From Bacillota bacterium (lineage in GTDB: Bacteria; Bacillota; UBA4882; UBA8346): a stretch of 64,000 bases of DNA. The stretch is from NCBI GenBank assembly GCA_023402395.1, contig JAEYGI010000050.1:69643-133642 (forward strand), given 5' to 3'. Positions 1 through 8,836 of the stretch are shown in pieces; the first letter of the stretch is position 1, and the number at the start of each line of letters is the position of its first letter. Below the pieces are notes generated by a model that saw nothing but the letters and a program-made list of their open reading frames with translations, was not told where the DNA came from and searched no databases. A program made the translations under genes and the position numbers.

Positions 1-371
1 CGTTCCCGCAATCCGAAGGAATGGCCGATCAGCATCGCTTGATTCAGAGGAAAACCGTCCTGATCCAGCCGGTCGAAGAAGGGCCCCAACTCGACCGGAC
101 CCAAGCCGCAGTTTCCCCCCACCGAAGTGGTGACACCTTGCCGCACCATGCATTCAGCCGCATAGCCGTACCCATCCACATGGGCATGAATATCGATGAA
201 GCCAGGGCAGACGATCTTCAGCGCGGCGTCGATCTCGCGCTCCCCCCGAATCTCGGCCCGGGTTATCGCCGCGATCCTCCCGTTTTGAATCCCGAGATTG
301 GCCACGGTGATCCGCCGGCTTTCCGGATCGAGTAGCGTCCCGTTGTTGACGACCAGTTCAAAATTGCTCAT
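1..371 (-). CDS. N-terminal part of an amidohydrolase, D-aminoacylase-like (runs off the left edge)
   Basis: An open frame starts at the ATG at 371 and continues past base 1, so about 123 N-terminal residues are visible. It starts MSNFELVVNNGTLLDPE and has the metal-binding motif GFIDIHAHVDG near residue 60, followed by GVTTSVGGNCG, typical of N-acyl-D-amino-acid deacylases in the amidohydrolase superfamily. It begins 9 bp after the potD-type gene stops, so it is probably the last visible gene of the polyamine operon. The operon setting suggests hydrolysis of an N-acylated amine or amino acid, which is inference. The C-terminal half, needed to settle the subfamily, lies outside the window. 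Confidence 0.75.
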   Translation of the reverse strand, partial: MSNFELVVNNGTLLDPESRRITVANLGIQNGRIAAITRAEIRGEREIDAALKIVCPGFIDIHAHVDGYGYAAECMVRQGVTTSVGGNCGLGPVELGPFFDRLDQDGFPLNQAMLIGHSFGLRE

Positions 372-380
372 TATTATCGG

Positions 381-1472
381 TTACTGCTGTTTAATCTCCG
401 ACCAGATCCGGTCGTAGAGCTGCGTGGCTTGAGCGACATCCTTCAGGTACTCTCCTTTATCCAGTTCCGCTTTGGGCGGATTGGCGGCGATGTCGTTCCG
501 GTAAGCTTCGTCCACATATTTCAACGCCTCGGCGTTCGGGTTGGTATAGGGCAGTTCTTTAGAGATCATCGCGCTGACCTCGGGGTCGAGGATGAAGTTC
601 ACGAACAGTTCCGCTTCTTTTTTGTGCGGAGCGCCGTTGGGGATGAAGAAATTATCCTGCCACAGATACATGCCTTCGGTTGGGAAGACGATTTGAATTT
701 CCGGCTTATCCCGCTTGGCCAGGGAAGCCTCGGCGCTCCAGATCAGGCCGCAGGAGGCTTCGCCGTTGATCAGCAGCGTTTTGGGACTGTCACTGTCATA
801 GGCTTTGATGTTGGGAAGCAGTTTCTGAAGTTCCGCCTTGGCTTGCAGCAGCTTCCGCTCGTCAACCTCATTAAGCGAGTATCCCAGCTTTTTCAGGGCC
901 ATACCGATGATGGCCCGCTGGTCATCCAGGACGACCAGCGAATCCTTAAGTTTCGAATCCCAGAGGTCCTTATAGCTCTGTACCTGGCCTTTGACGATGG
1001 CGGTATTGACCGCAATCAGCGCGGTCCCGCACATATAGGGGACGGTATACTGATTGTCCGGATCAAAGCTCAAATTTTTGTATTGAGCGGCGATATTTTG
1101 GAAATTGGGGATGTTCTTCAGGTCGATCGGTTGCAGCAAAGGATCCTTTTGTTTCAACATGATCTGAATCATATAATCGCTGGCGACCGCCAAATCGTAC
1201 TGGGAGGCGCCGCCGGCCTGAATCTTGGCCAGCATCTCCTCATTGGAAGAGAAGGTGCTGTAATTGACTTTGATTCCGTATTTCTCCTTGAATTTATCCA
1301 GCACTGACTGCGGCATATAGTTGGACCAGTTGAACAGATTCAACTCCGAGGCGTACTTTAACCCGGACGTATCTTTGGCTCCGGGACGGGCCACCACCAG
1401 GACAACAACCAGTACCGCCAGTACTACCAGGGAAGCCAGGATCAAAGTCTTTTTCGATAATCCGTTTTTCAT
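381..1472 (-). CDS. potD: Spermidine/putrescine ABC transporter substrate-binding protein
   Basis: This 363-residue protein is the periplasmic-type binding component of a polyamine importer. After a hydrophobic N-terminal segment (about residues 9-28) it reads LNLFNWSNYMPQSVLDKF, the typical start of mature PotD/PotF proteins, and later has IWSAEASLA and YLWQDNFFIPNGAPHK, matching polyamine-binding family blocks. Unlike most Gram-positive binding proteins it shows no lipobox cysteine after the hydrophobic stretch, so it may stay anchored by an uncleaved helix. It lies 33 bp after the aminotransferase in the operon with potA, potB and potC. Whether it prefers putrescine or spermidine cannot be read from sequence alone; the neighbouring putrescine-degrading genes suggest putrescine. 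Confidence 0.9.
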   Translation of the reverse strand: MKNGLSKKTLILASLVVLAVLVVVLVVARPGAKDTSGLKYASELNLFNWSNYMPQSVLDKFKEKYGIKVNYSTFSSNEEMLAKIQAGGASQYDLAVASDYMIQIMLKQKDPLLQPIDLKNIPNFQNIAAQYKNLSFDPDNQYTVPYMCGTALIAVNTAIVKGQVQSYKDLWDSKLKDSLVVLDDQRAIIGMALKKLGYSLNEVDERKLLQAKAELQKLLPNIKAYDSDSPKTLLINGEASCGLIWSAEASLAKRDKPEIQIVFPTEGMYLWQDNFFIPNGAPHKKEAELFVNFILDPEVSAMISKELPYTNPNAEALKYVDEAYRNDIAANPPKAELDKGEYLKDVAQATQLYDRIWSEIKQQ

Positions 1473-1505
1473 TCGATCATACCTCCATTCATTTGCTTGT
1501 CCTTA

Positions 1506-2867
1506 TCATTTTAAGCCGGCCAACACCTTGGAAAGCGTCTCGCACACCCGGTCGCATTGGACGCGATCGACCGTTAAGGGCGGTTCGATCCGGATGGTCT
1601 TGGCGTTGATCAGCGTTCCGGCTACCAGCACCCCATTATCAAAAAGGCCTTTGGATGCTTCGTATCCGATCCGATCGTCCACAAACTCGACCCCGATTAA
1701 TAAACCCTTGCCCCGAACCGCCAATACCTTATCCTCGTGGCCTTTAACCGCTTGCTGTAGGTTTGCCAGGAGATAAGCGCCGATCTCCTTGGCGCGCTCC
1801 GGCAGTTTCTCTTCAATCAGCACGTTGATGGTAGCCAGCGCCGCCGCACAAGCCAGTGGATTCCCGCCAAACGTGGTGGTATGCAAAAACGGATTCTCGA
1901 ACAGATGGGAAAAAACCGTTTCAGTGGCAATCGTGGCTCCCGCCGGCATGACTCCGCCGCCGAACGCTTTGGCCAGACACATGATATCGGGCACCACCCC
2001 ATAATGCTCGCAACAGAACATCTTCCCGGTCCGGCCCATCCCGGTCTGAACCTCATCGAAGATCAGCAGGGCTTGAAATTGATCGCAAAGCTCCCGCAAC
2101 TTGGGCAAATAATCATCCGGAGGAATGATCACCCCTCCCTCGCCCTGAATCGGCTCGACCAAAACGGCGGCGACATCATCCCCCGTCATCGCGCAGGCTT
2201 GAAATGTTTTATACATCATGTCGATATCGCCGAAAAGCACGTGGCGAAAACCGGGAATGAGCGGCGCGAAAGGTTTCCGGAACGCCGCTTTGGCGGTTCC
2301 GGTCAGCGACCCCAGGCTCTTGCCGTGAAAAGCGCGGGTGGCGGCGATAAATGTATTTCGGCCCCGTTTGTTCTGGTGGATCTTGGCCATTTTAAGCGCC
2401 GCTTCCACTGATTCGGTTCCGCTGTTCGTGAAGAAGCTGTACTTCAGGTCCCCGGGGGTCAGGTCGGCCAAGGTCTTCGCCAGGATGGCGCGCAACGGAT
2501 CCAGCAAATCCTGGCTGTGAAGCGGCTGCCGCTCCATCTGATCCATTACCGCCTTGACGACCTTGGGGTGCCGGTGTCCGACGTTGTATATGCCAAAACC
2601 GCCGAGACAGTCGATATATTCTTTGCCGTTGATGTCGATAAAACAGTTGGCGCCGGAGTCTTTCCACTCCACCGCCGCGAATTGCCCGCCCATGGTCACC
2701 GATTTACGGTATTCGAGAAACCCCGGATTGACATGATCCCTAAACCCGTTGACCGTCTCCCGGGTGACCCAGGCGCCGTCCTCGGCGGAGATCTCCGGTT
2801 GGCTGATAATATTCAATACTTTTGAGGTATACTGATAAATTTCATCATATTGACCCAAGATGCTCAA
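1506..2867 (-). CDS. patA: Putrescine aminotransferase (class III PLP enzyme)
   Basis: This 453-residue class III aminotransferase moves the amino group of putrescine to 2-oxoglutarate and gives 4-aminobutanal. TNSGTESVEAALKMAK at about 147-162 and LIFDEVQTGMGRTG at about 268-281 are class III landmarks. The PLP lysine is K300 in LAKAFGGG. Length and lysine position agree with the E. coli YgjG/PatA type rather than with the shorter ornithine aminotransferases. It sits between potC and potD, and an aldehyde dehydrogenase that would take its product heads the operon. Ornithine or another diamine as substrate cannot be excluded. Confidence 0.85.
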   Translation of the reverse strand: MSILGQYDEIYQYTSKVLNIISQPEISAEDGAWVTRETVNGFRDHVNPGFLEYRKSVTMGGQFAAVEWKDSGANCFIDINGKEYIDCLGGFGIYNVGHRHPKVVKAVMDQMERQPLHSQDLLDPLRAILAKTLADLTPGDLKYSFFTNSGTESVEAALKMAKIHQNKRGRNTFIAATRAFHGKSLGSLTGTAKAAFRKPFAPLIPGFRHVLFGDIDMMYKTFQACAMTGDDVAAVLVEPIQGEGGVIIPPDDYLPKLRELCDQFQALLIFDEVQTGMGRTGKMFCCEHYGVVPDIMCLAKAFGGGVMPAGATIATETVFSHLFENPFLHTTTFGGNPLACAAALATINVLIEEKLPERAKEIGAYLLANLQQAVKGHEDKVLAVRGKGLLIGVEFVDDRIGYEASKGLFDNGVLVAGTLINAKTIRIEPPLTVDRVQCDRVCETLSKVLAGLK

Positions 2868-2914
2868 GCCTTCCTTTCACTGTTTCATTGTGATGGTCAC
2901 GATAAACTTTTTGA

Positions 2915-3697
2915 TTATGCCGTTTGTTTGGCCCGGATGGTCTCGGCGATGACCACGATCCCCAACGTGACCAGCAGCATAATGGTAGACAAGGCATTGA
3001 TCTCCGGCGACACGCCGAATTTAACCATCGAAAACACCTTTAGGGGCAGCGTGGTGCTTTGGGGACCCGCCACAAAGAAACTGATCACCACATCATCCAG
3101 GGATAAGGTAAATGCCAGCAGCGCTCCGGATACAATTCCCGGCATGATGATGGGAAGGGTGACGCGGTAGAACGTCTGCCAGCGATCCGCCCCCAGATCC
3201 ATCGCCGCTTCCTCGATCGAACGGTTAAATCCGTCCAATCTGGCTTTGACGACGATTACCACGAACGGGATGCTGAAGGCTACATGGGCAATGACCAAGG
3301 TGGTCATTCCCAGCGCCAAACGGGCTTGGGCAAAGAGCGCCAGCAAGGCAATGCCCATTACGATTTCCGGGATGACGACCGGTATATACAGCAAAGCGTC
3401 CAGGACACTTTTTCCCTTGAAATTGTAACGATACATCCCCACCGCGGCCAGCGTTCCGATCATCGCCGATAGAACGGTGCTGATCGCCGCCAGGATCATG
3501 CTGACTTTGAAAGAGTTCAGAACATCGGTGTTGTGGAGCAGGGCCGCATACCATTTGAAAGTGAACCCGGTCCAAACCACATTCAGTTTCGATTCATTGA
3601 AGGAATAGATCATCAAAACCACGATTGGGATGTAAAGAATCAAGTAAATGACCAGGGTATAAAGAATGGTGGTCCAACGGAACAATCTCCGCTTCAT
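2915..3697 (-). CDS. potC: Spermidine/putrescine ABC transporter permease (PotC type)
   Basis: The 260-residue integral membrane protein has about six hydrophobic segments and the permease signature EAAMDLGADRWQTFYRVTLPIIMPGI at about 163-188, the loop that contacts the ATPase. It is the PotC/PotI-type inner-membrane half of a polyamine importer. The ATG at 3697 directly follows the last base of the potB stop, and its GGAGG site lies inside the end of potB, so the two permeases are translationally coupled. The protein would pair with PotB, PotA and the PotD-type protein of the same operon. Confidence 0.9.
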   Translation of the reverse strand: MKRRLFRWTTILYTLVIYLILYIPIVVLMIYSFNESKLNVVWTGFTFKWYAALLHNTDVLNSFKVSMILAAISTVLSAMIGTLAAVGMYRYNFKGKSVLDALLYIPVVIPEIVMGIALLALFAQARLALGMTTLVIAHVAFSIPFVVIVVKARLDGFNRSIEEAAMDLGADRWQTFYRVTLPIIMPGIVSGALLAFTLSLDDVVISFFVAGPQSTTLPLKVFSMVKFGVSPEINALSTIMLLVTLGIVVIAETIRAKQTA

Positions 3698-4642
3698 TTA
3701 GAAAACCTCCATCTTGCTTTGGTCCCTGACCAACCGCATATAAACCCCAATCAGCACCAAAGTGATGATGATCAGGAAAATAGAGACCGCCGCTCCAAAA
3801 GGCCAATCGCGGGCCGTCAGGAACTGGTTTTTGATCAGGTTGCTGACTAACATCGCTTTGCTCCCGCCCATCAGATCCGGGATGAAGAAATAACCCAGGG
3901 TGGGGATGAAGACCAAAATGGATCCGGCGATAATTCCCGGCATTGTCAGCGGAAGAGTAATGCGGAGAAAAGCGCTCCAGGACTTGGCTCCGAGATCGCT
4001 CGCGGCCTCCAGCAGCGACGGGTTTAATTTCTCGATCGAGGTGTAAAGCGGCAATACCATAAACGGAAACAGCGTATAAACCAAGCCGACCAAAACCGCG
4101 GTTTCATTATAGAGCAGCTTTAACGGCTCCGAAATCAGTCCCAGCTTCAACAGGACGGTGTTGATGATCCCTCCGGTTCGAAGCAGCACGATCCAAGCAT
4201 AGGTTCTGACCAGTGAATTGCTCCAAAACGGAATAATGATTAACATCAACAGGATGGAACGGAACTTCCGGGGCGCCCTTGAAATAAAGTAGGCGAACGG
4301 ATAACCGAGGAGCAGACAGAATAACGTCGTCAGAAACGAGATGTTCAAAGAGTTCCATAAGATTTTAAAGTATAACGGATTGAGCATCCGCGCATAATTC
4401 TCGAGATTGAGGCGATACTCAATTCCACCATAGAGACCCCTCGTGAAGAAACTTACCGCCACAATCAAAACCAATGGCAAGGCCACGAAACAGACCATCC
4501 AGAATACCACCGGAGATAAGGTCCAAAACGGACCGTAATCTTTTCTTCGTTTGCCGCCCGCCGCTCCCACGGACCGGCTTTCATTCGCATCTGCCCGCTC
4601 CTCGAGCTTCGCGGGTAAAACCGACACAACCTGTTCGTTCAC
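3698..4642 (-). CDS. potB: Spermidine/putrescine ABC transporter permease (PotB type)
   Basis: The 314-residue permease starts at a GTG (4642) preceded by AAGGGGTG. A hydrophilic, charged N-terminal tail of about 37 residues, rather long for PotB, precedes the first membrane segment. Further segments follow, including the conserved block IPFWSNSLVRTYAWIVLLR and the coupling loop EAASDLGAKSWSAFLRITLPLTMPGI at about 224-249. It is the partner of the abutting PotC permease. The gene is 41 bp after potA and in the same operon. Confidence 0.9.
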   Translation of the reverse strand: MNEQVVSVLPAKLEERADANESRSVGAAGGKRRKDYGPFWTLSPVVFWMVCFVALPLVLIVAVSFFTRGLYGGIEYRLNLENYARMLNPLYFKILWNSLNISFLTTLFCLLLGYPFAYFISRAPRKFRSILLMLIIIPFWSNSLVRTYAWIVLLRTGGIINTVLLKLGLISEPLKLLYNETAVLVGLVYTLFPFMVLPLYTSIEKLNPSLLEAASDLGAKSWSAFLRITLPLTMPGIIAGSILVFIPTLGYFFIPDLMGGSKAMLVSNLIKNQFLTARDWPFGAAVSIFLIIITLVLIGVYMRLVRDQSKMEVF

Positions 4643-4683
4643 AACCGTTCACCCCTTAGGAATTGAATCCCGTAAATTTTAGT

Positions 4684-5814
4684 TCAAATCGCGAGCTGCT
4701 CGGGTGTTAAATCCGGTTCAACCTCTTCCGGACGGGCTTTCATCACCACCGCGTGGTCCGGATCCCAAGTCACCCAAATCTCCTGCCCTTCGACCATCGC
4801 GGCGGCCTGGGATTGGGTGACGGATTCATTCACCACGACTTCCATCCCGCCTTCGAGACTGATGACTGCCTTCAGAATCGAACCAACGTAAATCCGTTCT
4901 TTAAACCGTCCCCCGAGGAGTACCTGACACTCCGCCCCGACGTTGCTGAAACGGATCCTTTCGGGCCTTACCGCCATGCAAACTTTTTCTCCCACCCGGA
5001 AGTCCCGGTTCAGCACCGGAACCATGCCATGCTTCGTCTCTAAAAACGCATACCGGTTATTCATATCCCGGACTTCGGCGTCGAACAGGTTGGTTTCGCC
5101 GATGAACCCGGCCACGAACTTGGTGGCGGGCCGTTCATAAATCTCATCCGGGGTTCCAATCTGCTCAATCAGGCCCCGGTTCATGACCACGATCCGGTCG
5201 GACATGGTCAGCGCCTCTTCCTGGTCGTGCGTGACATAAATGAACGTGATGCCCAACCGTTTCTGAAGATGTTTCAGTTCGACCTGCATCTGCTTGCGTA
5301 GCTTTAAATCCAGCGCACCCAAGGGTTCATCGAGCAACAACACTTTCGGGTTGTTCACGATCGCCCTGGCGATGGCTACCCGCTGGCATTGTCCACCGCT
5401 CAACTGATCCGGCATCCGGTTCGCGAAACCGTCCAATTGTACCAGCGCAATCGCTTCTTCGACTTTCCGCCGGATTTGGTCCTTGGGGAGCTTCTTCATC
5501 ACTAACCCGAAAGCGATGTTTTGATAAACATTCATGTGCGGAAACAGCGAATAGTTCTGAAATACGGTGTTGACATTCCGTTCATGGGGAAATTTATCTT
5601 GAACCGGTTGCCCTTCGAGCAAGATCGATCCGCTGGTCGGCTCTTCAAACCCGGCGATCATCCGCAGCGTGGTAGTTTTCCCGCAACCGCTCGGTCCGAG
5701 CAGTGTCAGGAATTCACCCCGTTTGACATCAAGCGCGATCTTTTTCACCGCTTGAAACGATCCGAAATTCTTGACGATATCGATTAACTGAACCATTTCA
5801 TCCGCCATTATCAC
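4684..5814 (-). CDS. potA: Spermidine/putrescine ABC transporter ATPase
   Basis: This 376-residue ATPase energises the polyamine importer. It has Walker A GPSGCGKTT near residue 38, Q-loop NTVFQNYSLFPHMNV, the ABC signature LSGGQCQRVAIARA, Walker B VLLLDEPLGALD, and H-loop VTHDQEEALTMSDR. A C-terminal TOBE-type domain (MAVRPERIRFS onwards) is typical of PotA and other CUT/POPT ATPases. It is 20 bp after the aldehyde dehydrogenase and upstream of potB. One transporter-specific ATPase is present, so the importer is complete. Confidence 0.92.
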   Translation of the reverse strand: MIMADEMVQLIDIVKNFGSFQAVKKIALDVKRGEFLTLLGPSGCGKTTTLRMIAGFEEPTSGSILLEGQPVQDKFPHERNVNTVFQNYSLFPHMNVYQNIAFGLVMKKLPKDQIRRKVEEAIALVQLDGFANRMPDQLSGGQCQRVAIARAIVNNPKVLLLDEPLGALDLKLRKQMQVELKHLQKRLGITFIYVTHDQEEALTMSDRIVVMNRGLIEQIGTPDEIYERPATKFVAGFIGETNLFDAEVRDMNNRYAFLETKHGMVPVLNRDFRVGEKVCMAVRPERIRFSNVGAECQVLLGGRFKERIYVGSILKAVISLEGGMEVVVNESVTQSQAAAMVEGQEIWVTWDPDHAVVMKARPEEVEPDLTPEQLAI

Positions 5815-5834
5815 CAGTCCCTTTCGTAAAACGA

Positions 5835-7310
5835 TTATTCCGAAAACCAGCCGATGGGTTCTACTTTGAGATTGATATTGATCTGTTTCACTTCGGTATA
5901 CTGCTCATAGCCATAGGTTCCCAACTCGCGGCCAATTCCGCTTTGTTTGTATCCACCCCACGGCGCCTCATTGTAGGTTGGATGATAGGAATTGATCCAA
6001 GTGATTCCCGCGCGCAGCCGTTTGATAACTCGTAATGCTTTCGCGCCATCGTTTGAGAATACCGCGCCCGCCAGGCCGTATACGGAATTATTGGCCATCC
6101 TTACGGCTTCGTCTTCCCCGTCGAACTTCAAAACCGACAGCACCGGTCCAAAGATCTCTTCGCGGACGATCTTCATCGCTTCATGGGTATCCGTAAAGAT
6201 GGTCGGCTCCACGAAATACCCTTGGTCCAAGCCCTGTCCGGTGATCCGGTTCCCGCCGCAAACCAGATGGGCCCCTTCTTCCAGACCGGTCCGGATATAT
6301 CCCAGCACTTTTTGGAGATGGGCTTCGGAGATCAGCGGCCCCATTTCGGTCCGTTCATCCAGGCCGGCCCCGACTTTAATCTTCCGGGCCCGCTCCGCCA
6401 GCCTCTCCACGAACCGGTCATGAATGCTCTCCTCAACCAACAGCCGGGAGCCGGCCGAGCAAACCTGCCCCTGATTGCAGAAGATGCCGAAGAGCGCATA
6501 ATCCACGGCCGTCTCGAAGTCGGCGTCGGCAAATACGATGTTCGGAGACTTCCCGCCCAGCTCCAGTGAGATCTTCTTCAAGTTTCCCACCGCGGCGGTC
6601 ATGATCGAACGCCCCGTTGTGGTGCCGCCCGTAAAAGCCACCTTGTCGACATCATAGCTGGCGGCGATCTCCCGGCCCACGGTCGCGCCGGCTCCCATCA
6701 CCAGGTTGGCCGCGCCTTTTGGAAAACCGGCCGCCTCCAATATTTCGAATAGCCTCACCGTATTCACGGGAGTCAGTTCCGAGGGCTTGAAGACCACTGT
6801 ATTGCCAGCGGCGAGCGCCGGGGCCAACTTCCAGGCGGCCATCAACAGCGGATAGTTCCAGGGGACGATCTGTCCGCAGACGCCGATCGGTTCCCGGACT
6901 ACCATCGCCTGCATGGGATCGGCCACTTCATAGGTTTGGCCGAGCGGTTTGGTGGCGAGACCGGCGTAATACCGGAAACAGGCGCAAGCGTCATTGACAT
7001 CGAAACGCGACTCCCGCAACGGCTTGCCGTTATCCAAGGTTTCGGCCGTGGCCATGGCTTCCGCGCTCTCTTCGAGCAGATCGGCAACTTTGAGCAACAA
7101 CCGGGCCCGTTCCACCGCCGGGTAATCCCGCCATTTGGAACGGTCGAACGCTTCCCGCGCCGCGCCAATTGCCCGTTTGGCATCCGCTTCATTCCCCTCG
7201 GCGGCCCGGGCAATGGTTTCGCCATTGGCTGGGTTAATAATCGGGCGAGTCTCCCCCGATTCGGAAGTTACCCATTCGCCATCAATGTACATTCGCAAAA
7301 TATCAGCCAT
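5835..7310 (-). CDS. NAD(P)-dependent aldehyde dehydrogenase, probably 4-aminobutanal dehydrogenase
   Basis: The start is placed at the ATG at 7310 because GGAGGGTGGAAG precedes it; a longer frame reaching 7400 lacks a good ribosome site. The 491-residue protein has the aldehyde dehydrogenase residues N152 (PWNYP), E250 (LELGGKSPNIVF) and catalytic C284 (NQGQVCSAGSR). It resembles betaine-aldehyde/4-aminobutanal dehydrogenases. As first gene of an operon with putrescine uptake and transamination, it most likely oxidises 4-aminobutanal to GABA. Exact substrate is inferred from context. Confidence 0.85.
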   Translation of the reverse strand: MADILRMYIDGEWVTSESGETRPIINPANGETIARAAEGNEADAKRAIGAAREAFDRSKWRDYPAVERARLLLKVADLLEESAEAMATAETLDNGKPLRESRFDVNDACACFRYYAGLATKPLGQTYEVADPMQAMVVREPIGVCGQIVPWNYPLLMAAWKLAPALAAGNTVVFKPSELTPVNTVRLFEILEAAGFPKGAANLVMGAGATVGREIAASYDVDKVAFTGGTTTGRSIMTAAVGNLKKISLELGGKSPNIVFADADFETAVDYALFGIFCNQGQVCSAGSRLLVEESIHDRFVERLAERARKIKVGAGLDERTEMGPLISEAHLQKVLGYIRTGLEEGAHLVCGGNRITGQGLDQGYFVEPTIFTDTHEAMKIVREEIFGPVLSVLKFDGEDEAVRMANNSVYGLAGAVFSNDGAKALRVIKRLRAGITWINSYHPTYNEAPWGGYKQSGIGRELGTYGYEQYTEVKQININLKVEPIGWFSE

Positions 7311-7399
7311 CTTCCACCCTCCATTCTCAATAACCCCTATCTCAAAATAACTAAAACGGATAAAAAAAATGCCACGTTGTACCCTTATCCCCTGTTTCA

Positions 7400-7428
7400 A
7401 TCATATGATTATTATATTTTGATGTCAA
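7400..7428 (-). promoter_or_regulatory. Sigma-A type promoter for the polyamine operon
   Basis: On the minus strand TTGACA (7423-7428) and TATGAT (7400-7405) are separated by exactly 17 bases, matching the vegetative consensus closely. Transcription would start near 7393, about 80 bases before the aldehyde dehydrogenase ATG. Confidence 0.7.
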
Positions 7429-7435
7429 TATATAT

Positions 7436-7531
7436 AACATCAACTTTACAATATACACAATTTTATTACTGATTATCCAATTTATCTTCCACCAACTTTA
7501 CAATGTGATATTTGTGTCAATTATACCATAT
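7436..7531. promoter_or_regulatory. Repeated motif upstream of the polyamine operon, possible operator sites
   Basis: The motif CAACTTTACAAT occurs twice, near 7440 and near 7494, each next to a TTGTG-like word, just upstream of the minus-strand promoter. Two direct copies at this place could bind a regulator. No regulator gene is adjacent, so this is only a candidate. Confidence 0.35.
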
Positions 7532-7570
7532 CTCCCTATCCCTGTACACGAACACGGACGACCAAAGATC

Positions 7571-7587
7571 TTGTGCATCATGCACAA
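7571..7587. promoter_or_regulatory. 17-bp palindrome between divergent polyamine genes, candidate operator
   Basis: TTGTGCATCATGCACAA is a perfect palindrome around a central C. It lies between the two divergent promoters, about 22 bp upstream of the -35 box for the agmatine deiminase gene. That position suits a regulator controlling both directions. The protein that would bind is unknown. Confidence 0.45.
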
Positions 7588-7608
7588 TTACCTTATTAAA
7601 ATTGCCCA

Positions 7609-7637
7609 TTGACGTTTTTTTTACGATGGCTTATGGT
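7609..7637 (+). promoter_or_regulatory. Sigma-A type promoter for agmatine deiminase
   Basis: TTGACG (7609-7614), a 17-base spacer and TATGGT (7632-7637) form a good vegetative promoter. The leader to the ATG at 7733 would be about 90 bases. It holds two direct copies of an ATGTCANTGGCG motif, near 7654 and 7681, of unknown role. Confidence 0.6.
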
Positions 7638-7732
7638 AGATTGTAATTAGGACATGTCATTGGCGTGTAATTAATATGTCATGTCAGTGGCGGATGATCG
7701 AATCAATGAGCTACATCCAATGGAGGAACGTG

Positions 7733-8836
7733 ATGACCCAAAGCGAAGGAACTTATCATATGCCCGCCGAATGGAGCCGGCATCTCTGCACGTTTATGGA
7801 ATGGCCCAATAACGAAGCTACTTGGCGCGATTCCCTGGACAACGCCAGAGTGGCTTACGCCCAAGTGGCCCGGACGATCGCCCGATTGGAGCCGGTAATC
7901 ATGATTGCCCAATCCGCGGCGGCCGAATCGGCGTCGGCAATGTGCGGCCCATCCGTTCGCGTTTTGGAGATGGAGCATGACGATTCCTGGGCGCGCGACA
8001 ATGGTCCGACCTTTCTCATCAATAACCGGGGGGAAATTGCCGGCGTCAATTGGATCTTTAATGCCTGGGGCCTGAAAAGCAATTGCTGGAGCCGGGACGA
8101 TCAGGTCGCGCCGCTTCTGCTCCGGAAGCTTGGAATTCCGTGTTTTGACGCGCCCATCGTGCTGGAAGGCGGTTCGATTCATGTTGACGGGGAAGGAACG
8201 TTGCTAACGACCGAGGAGTGCTTACTGAATCCGAACCGAAACCCGCGGCTGACCCGGGCGGAGATCGAAGCGGCCTTGGGGCGGTATCTCGGCATCGACA
8301 AAGTAATCTGGTTAAAATACGGCCTCCATGGCGATGAAACGGACGGGCATGTCGATAACACGGCCTGTTTCGCCGGGCCCGGCCGGGTATTGATGCAAGT
8401 CTGCAACGACCCGGCCGACCCCAACTATGAAAGAACTTTGGTCAATATGGGGATTCTGGAAAAAGCAACCGACGCCCGGGGCCGCCGCTTGGAAATTATC
8501 CAGGTAGAGCAACCACCGGCCGCTTTTCACAACGGGAAACGGCTTCCCATGAGTTATATCAACTTTTATCTCGCCAATGGCGGGTTGATTTATCCGTTCT
8601 TTGGAGGCGGTTGCAAGCAGGCGGATCGGAACGCCGAAGCGGTTCTGCGAAGCGCTTTCCCCGACCGGACCGTGGTGGGCGTGGCCGGCACGAACATCAT
8701 CAGAGGGGGTGGAAACATCCACTGCATTACTCAGCAGATGCCGGCCGGAAAATTGGAAAACTTTGATTGGAGGGTTTTTGATGCGGGAACTAACTATGGC
8801 CGTGGTTCAAATGAGCTGCGGCTGGAATATCGATGA
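7733..8836 (+). CDS. aguA: Agmatine deiminase
   Basis: The ATG at 7733 follows TGGAGGAACG and gives 367 residues. The enzyme hydrolyses agmatine to N-carbamoylputrescine and ammonia. Family blocks seen are HDDSWARDNGP (about 82-92), LEGGSIHVDGEGTLLTTEECLLNPNRNP, the HGDETDGHVDN block, and the catalytic cysteine C331 in GGGNIHCITQQMP. Most relatives end close to this last motif. Here about 30 more residues follow, and the gene overlaps the next one by 56 bp. It is the first gene of a plus-strand pair divergent from the putrescine uptake and degradation operon. Confidence 0.93.
   Translation: MTQSEGTYHMPAEWSRHLCTFMEWPNNEATWRDSLDNARVAYAQVARTIARLEPVIMIAQSAAAESASAMCGPSVRVLEMEHDDSWARDNGPTFLINNRGEIAGVNWIFNAWGLKSNCWSRDDQVAPLLLRKLGIPCFDAPIVLEGGSIHVDGEGTLLTTEECLLNPNRNPRLTRAEIEAALGRYLGIDKVIWLKYGLHGDETDGHVDNTACFAGPGRVLMQVCNDPADPNYERTLVNMGILEKATDARGRRLEIIQVEQPPAAFHNGKRLPMSYINFYLANGGLIYPFFGGGCKQADRNAEAVLRSAFPDRTVVGVAGTNIIRGGGNIHCITQQMPAGKLENFDWRVFDAGTNYGRGSNELRLEYR

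Noticed and set aside
429..1307. Long plus-strand frame of 292 codons opposite potD
   Set aside because: It lies wholly inside the well-supported minus-strand potD gene, has no ribosome site and no family motif. It is a shadow frame.
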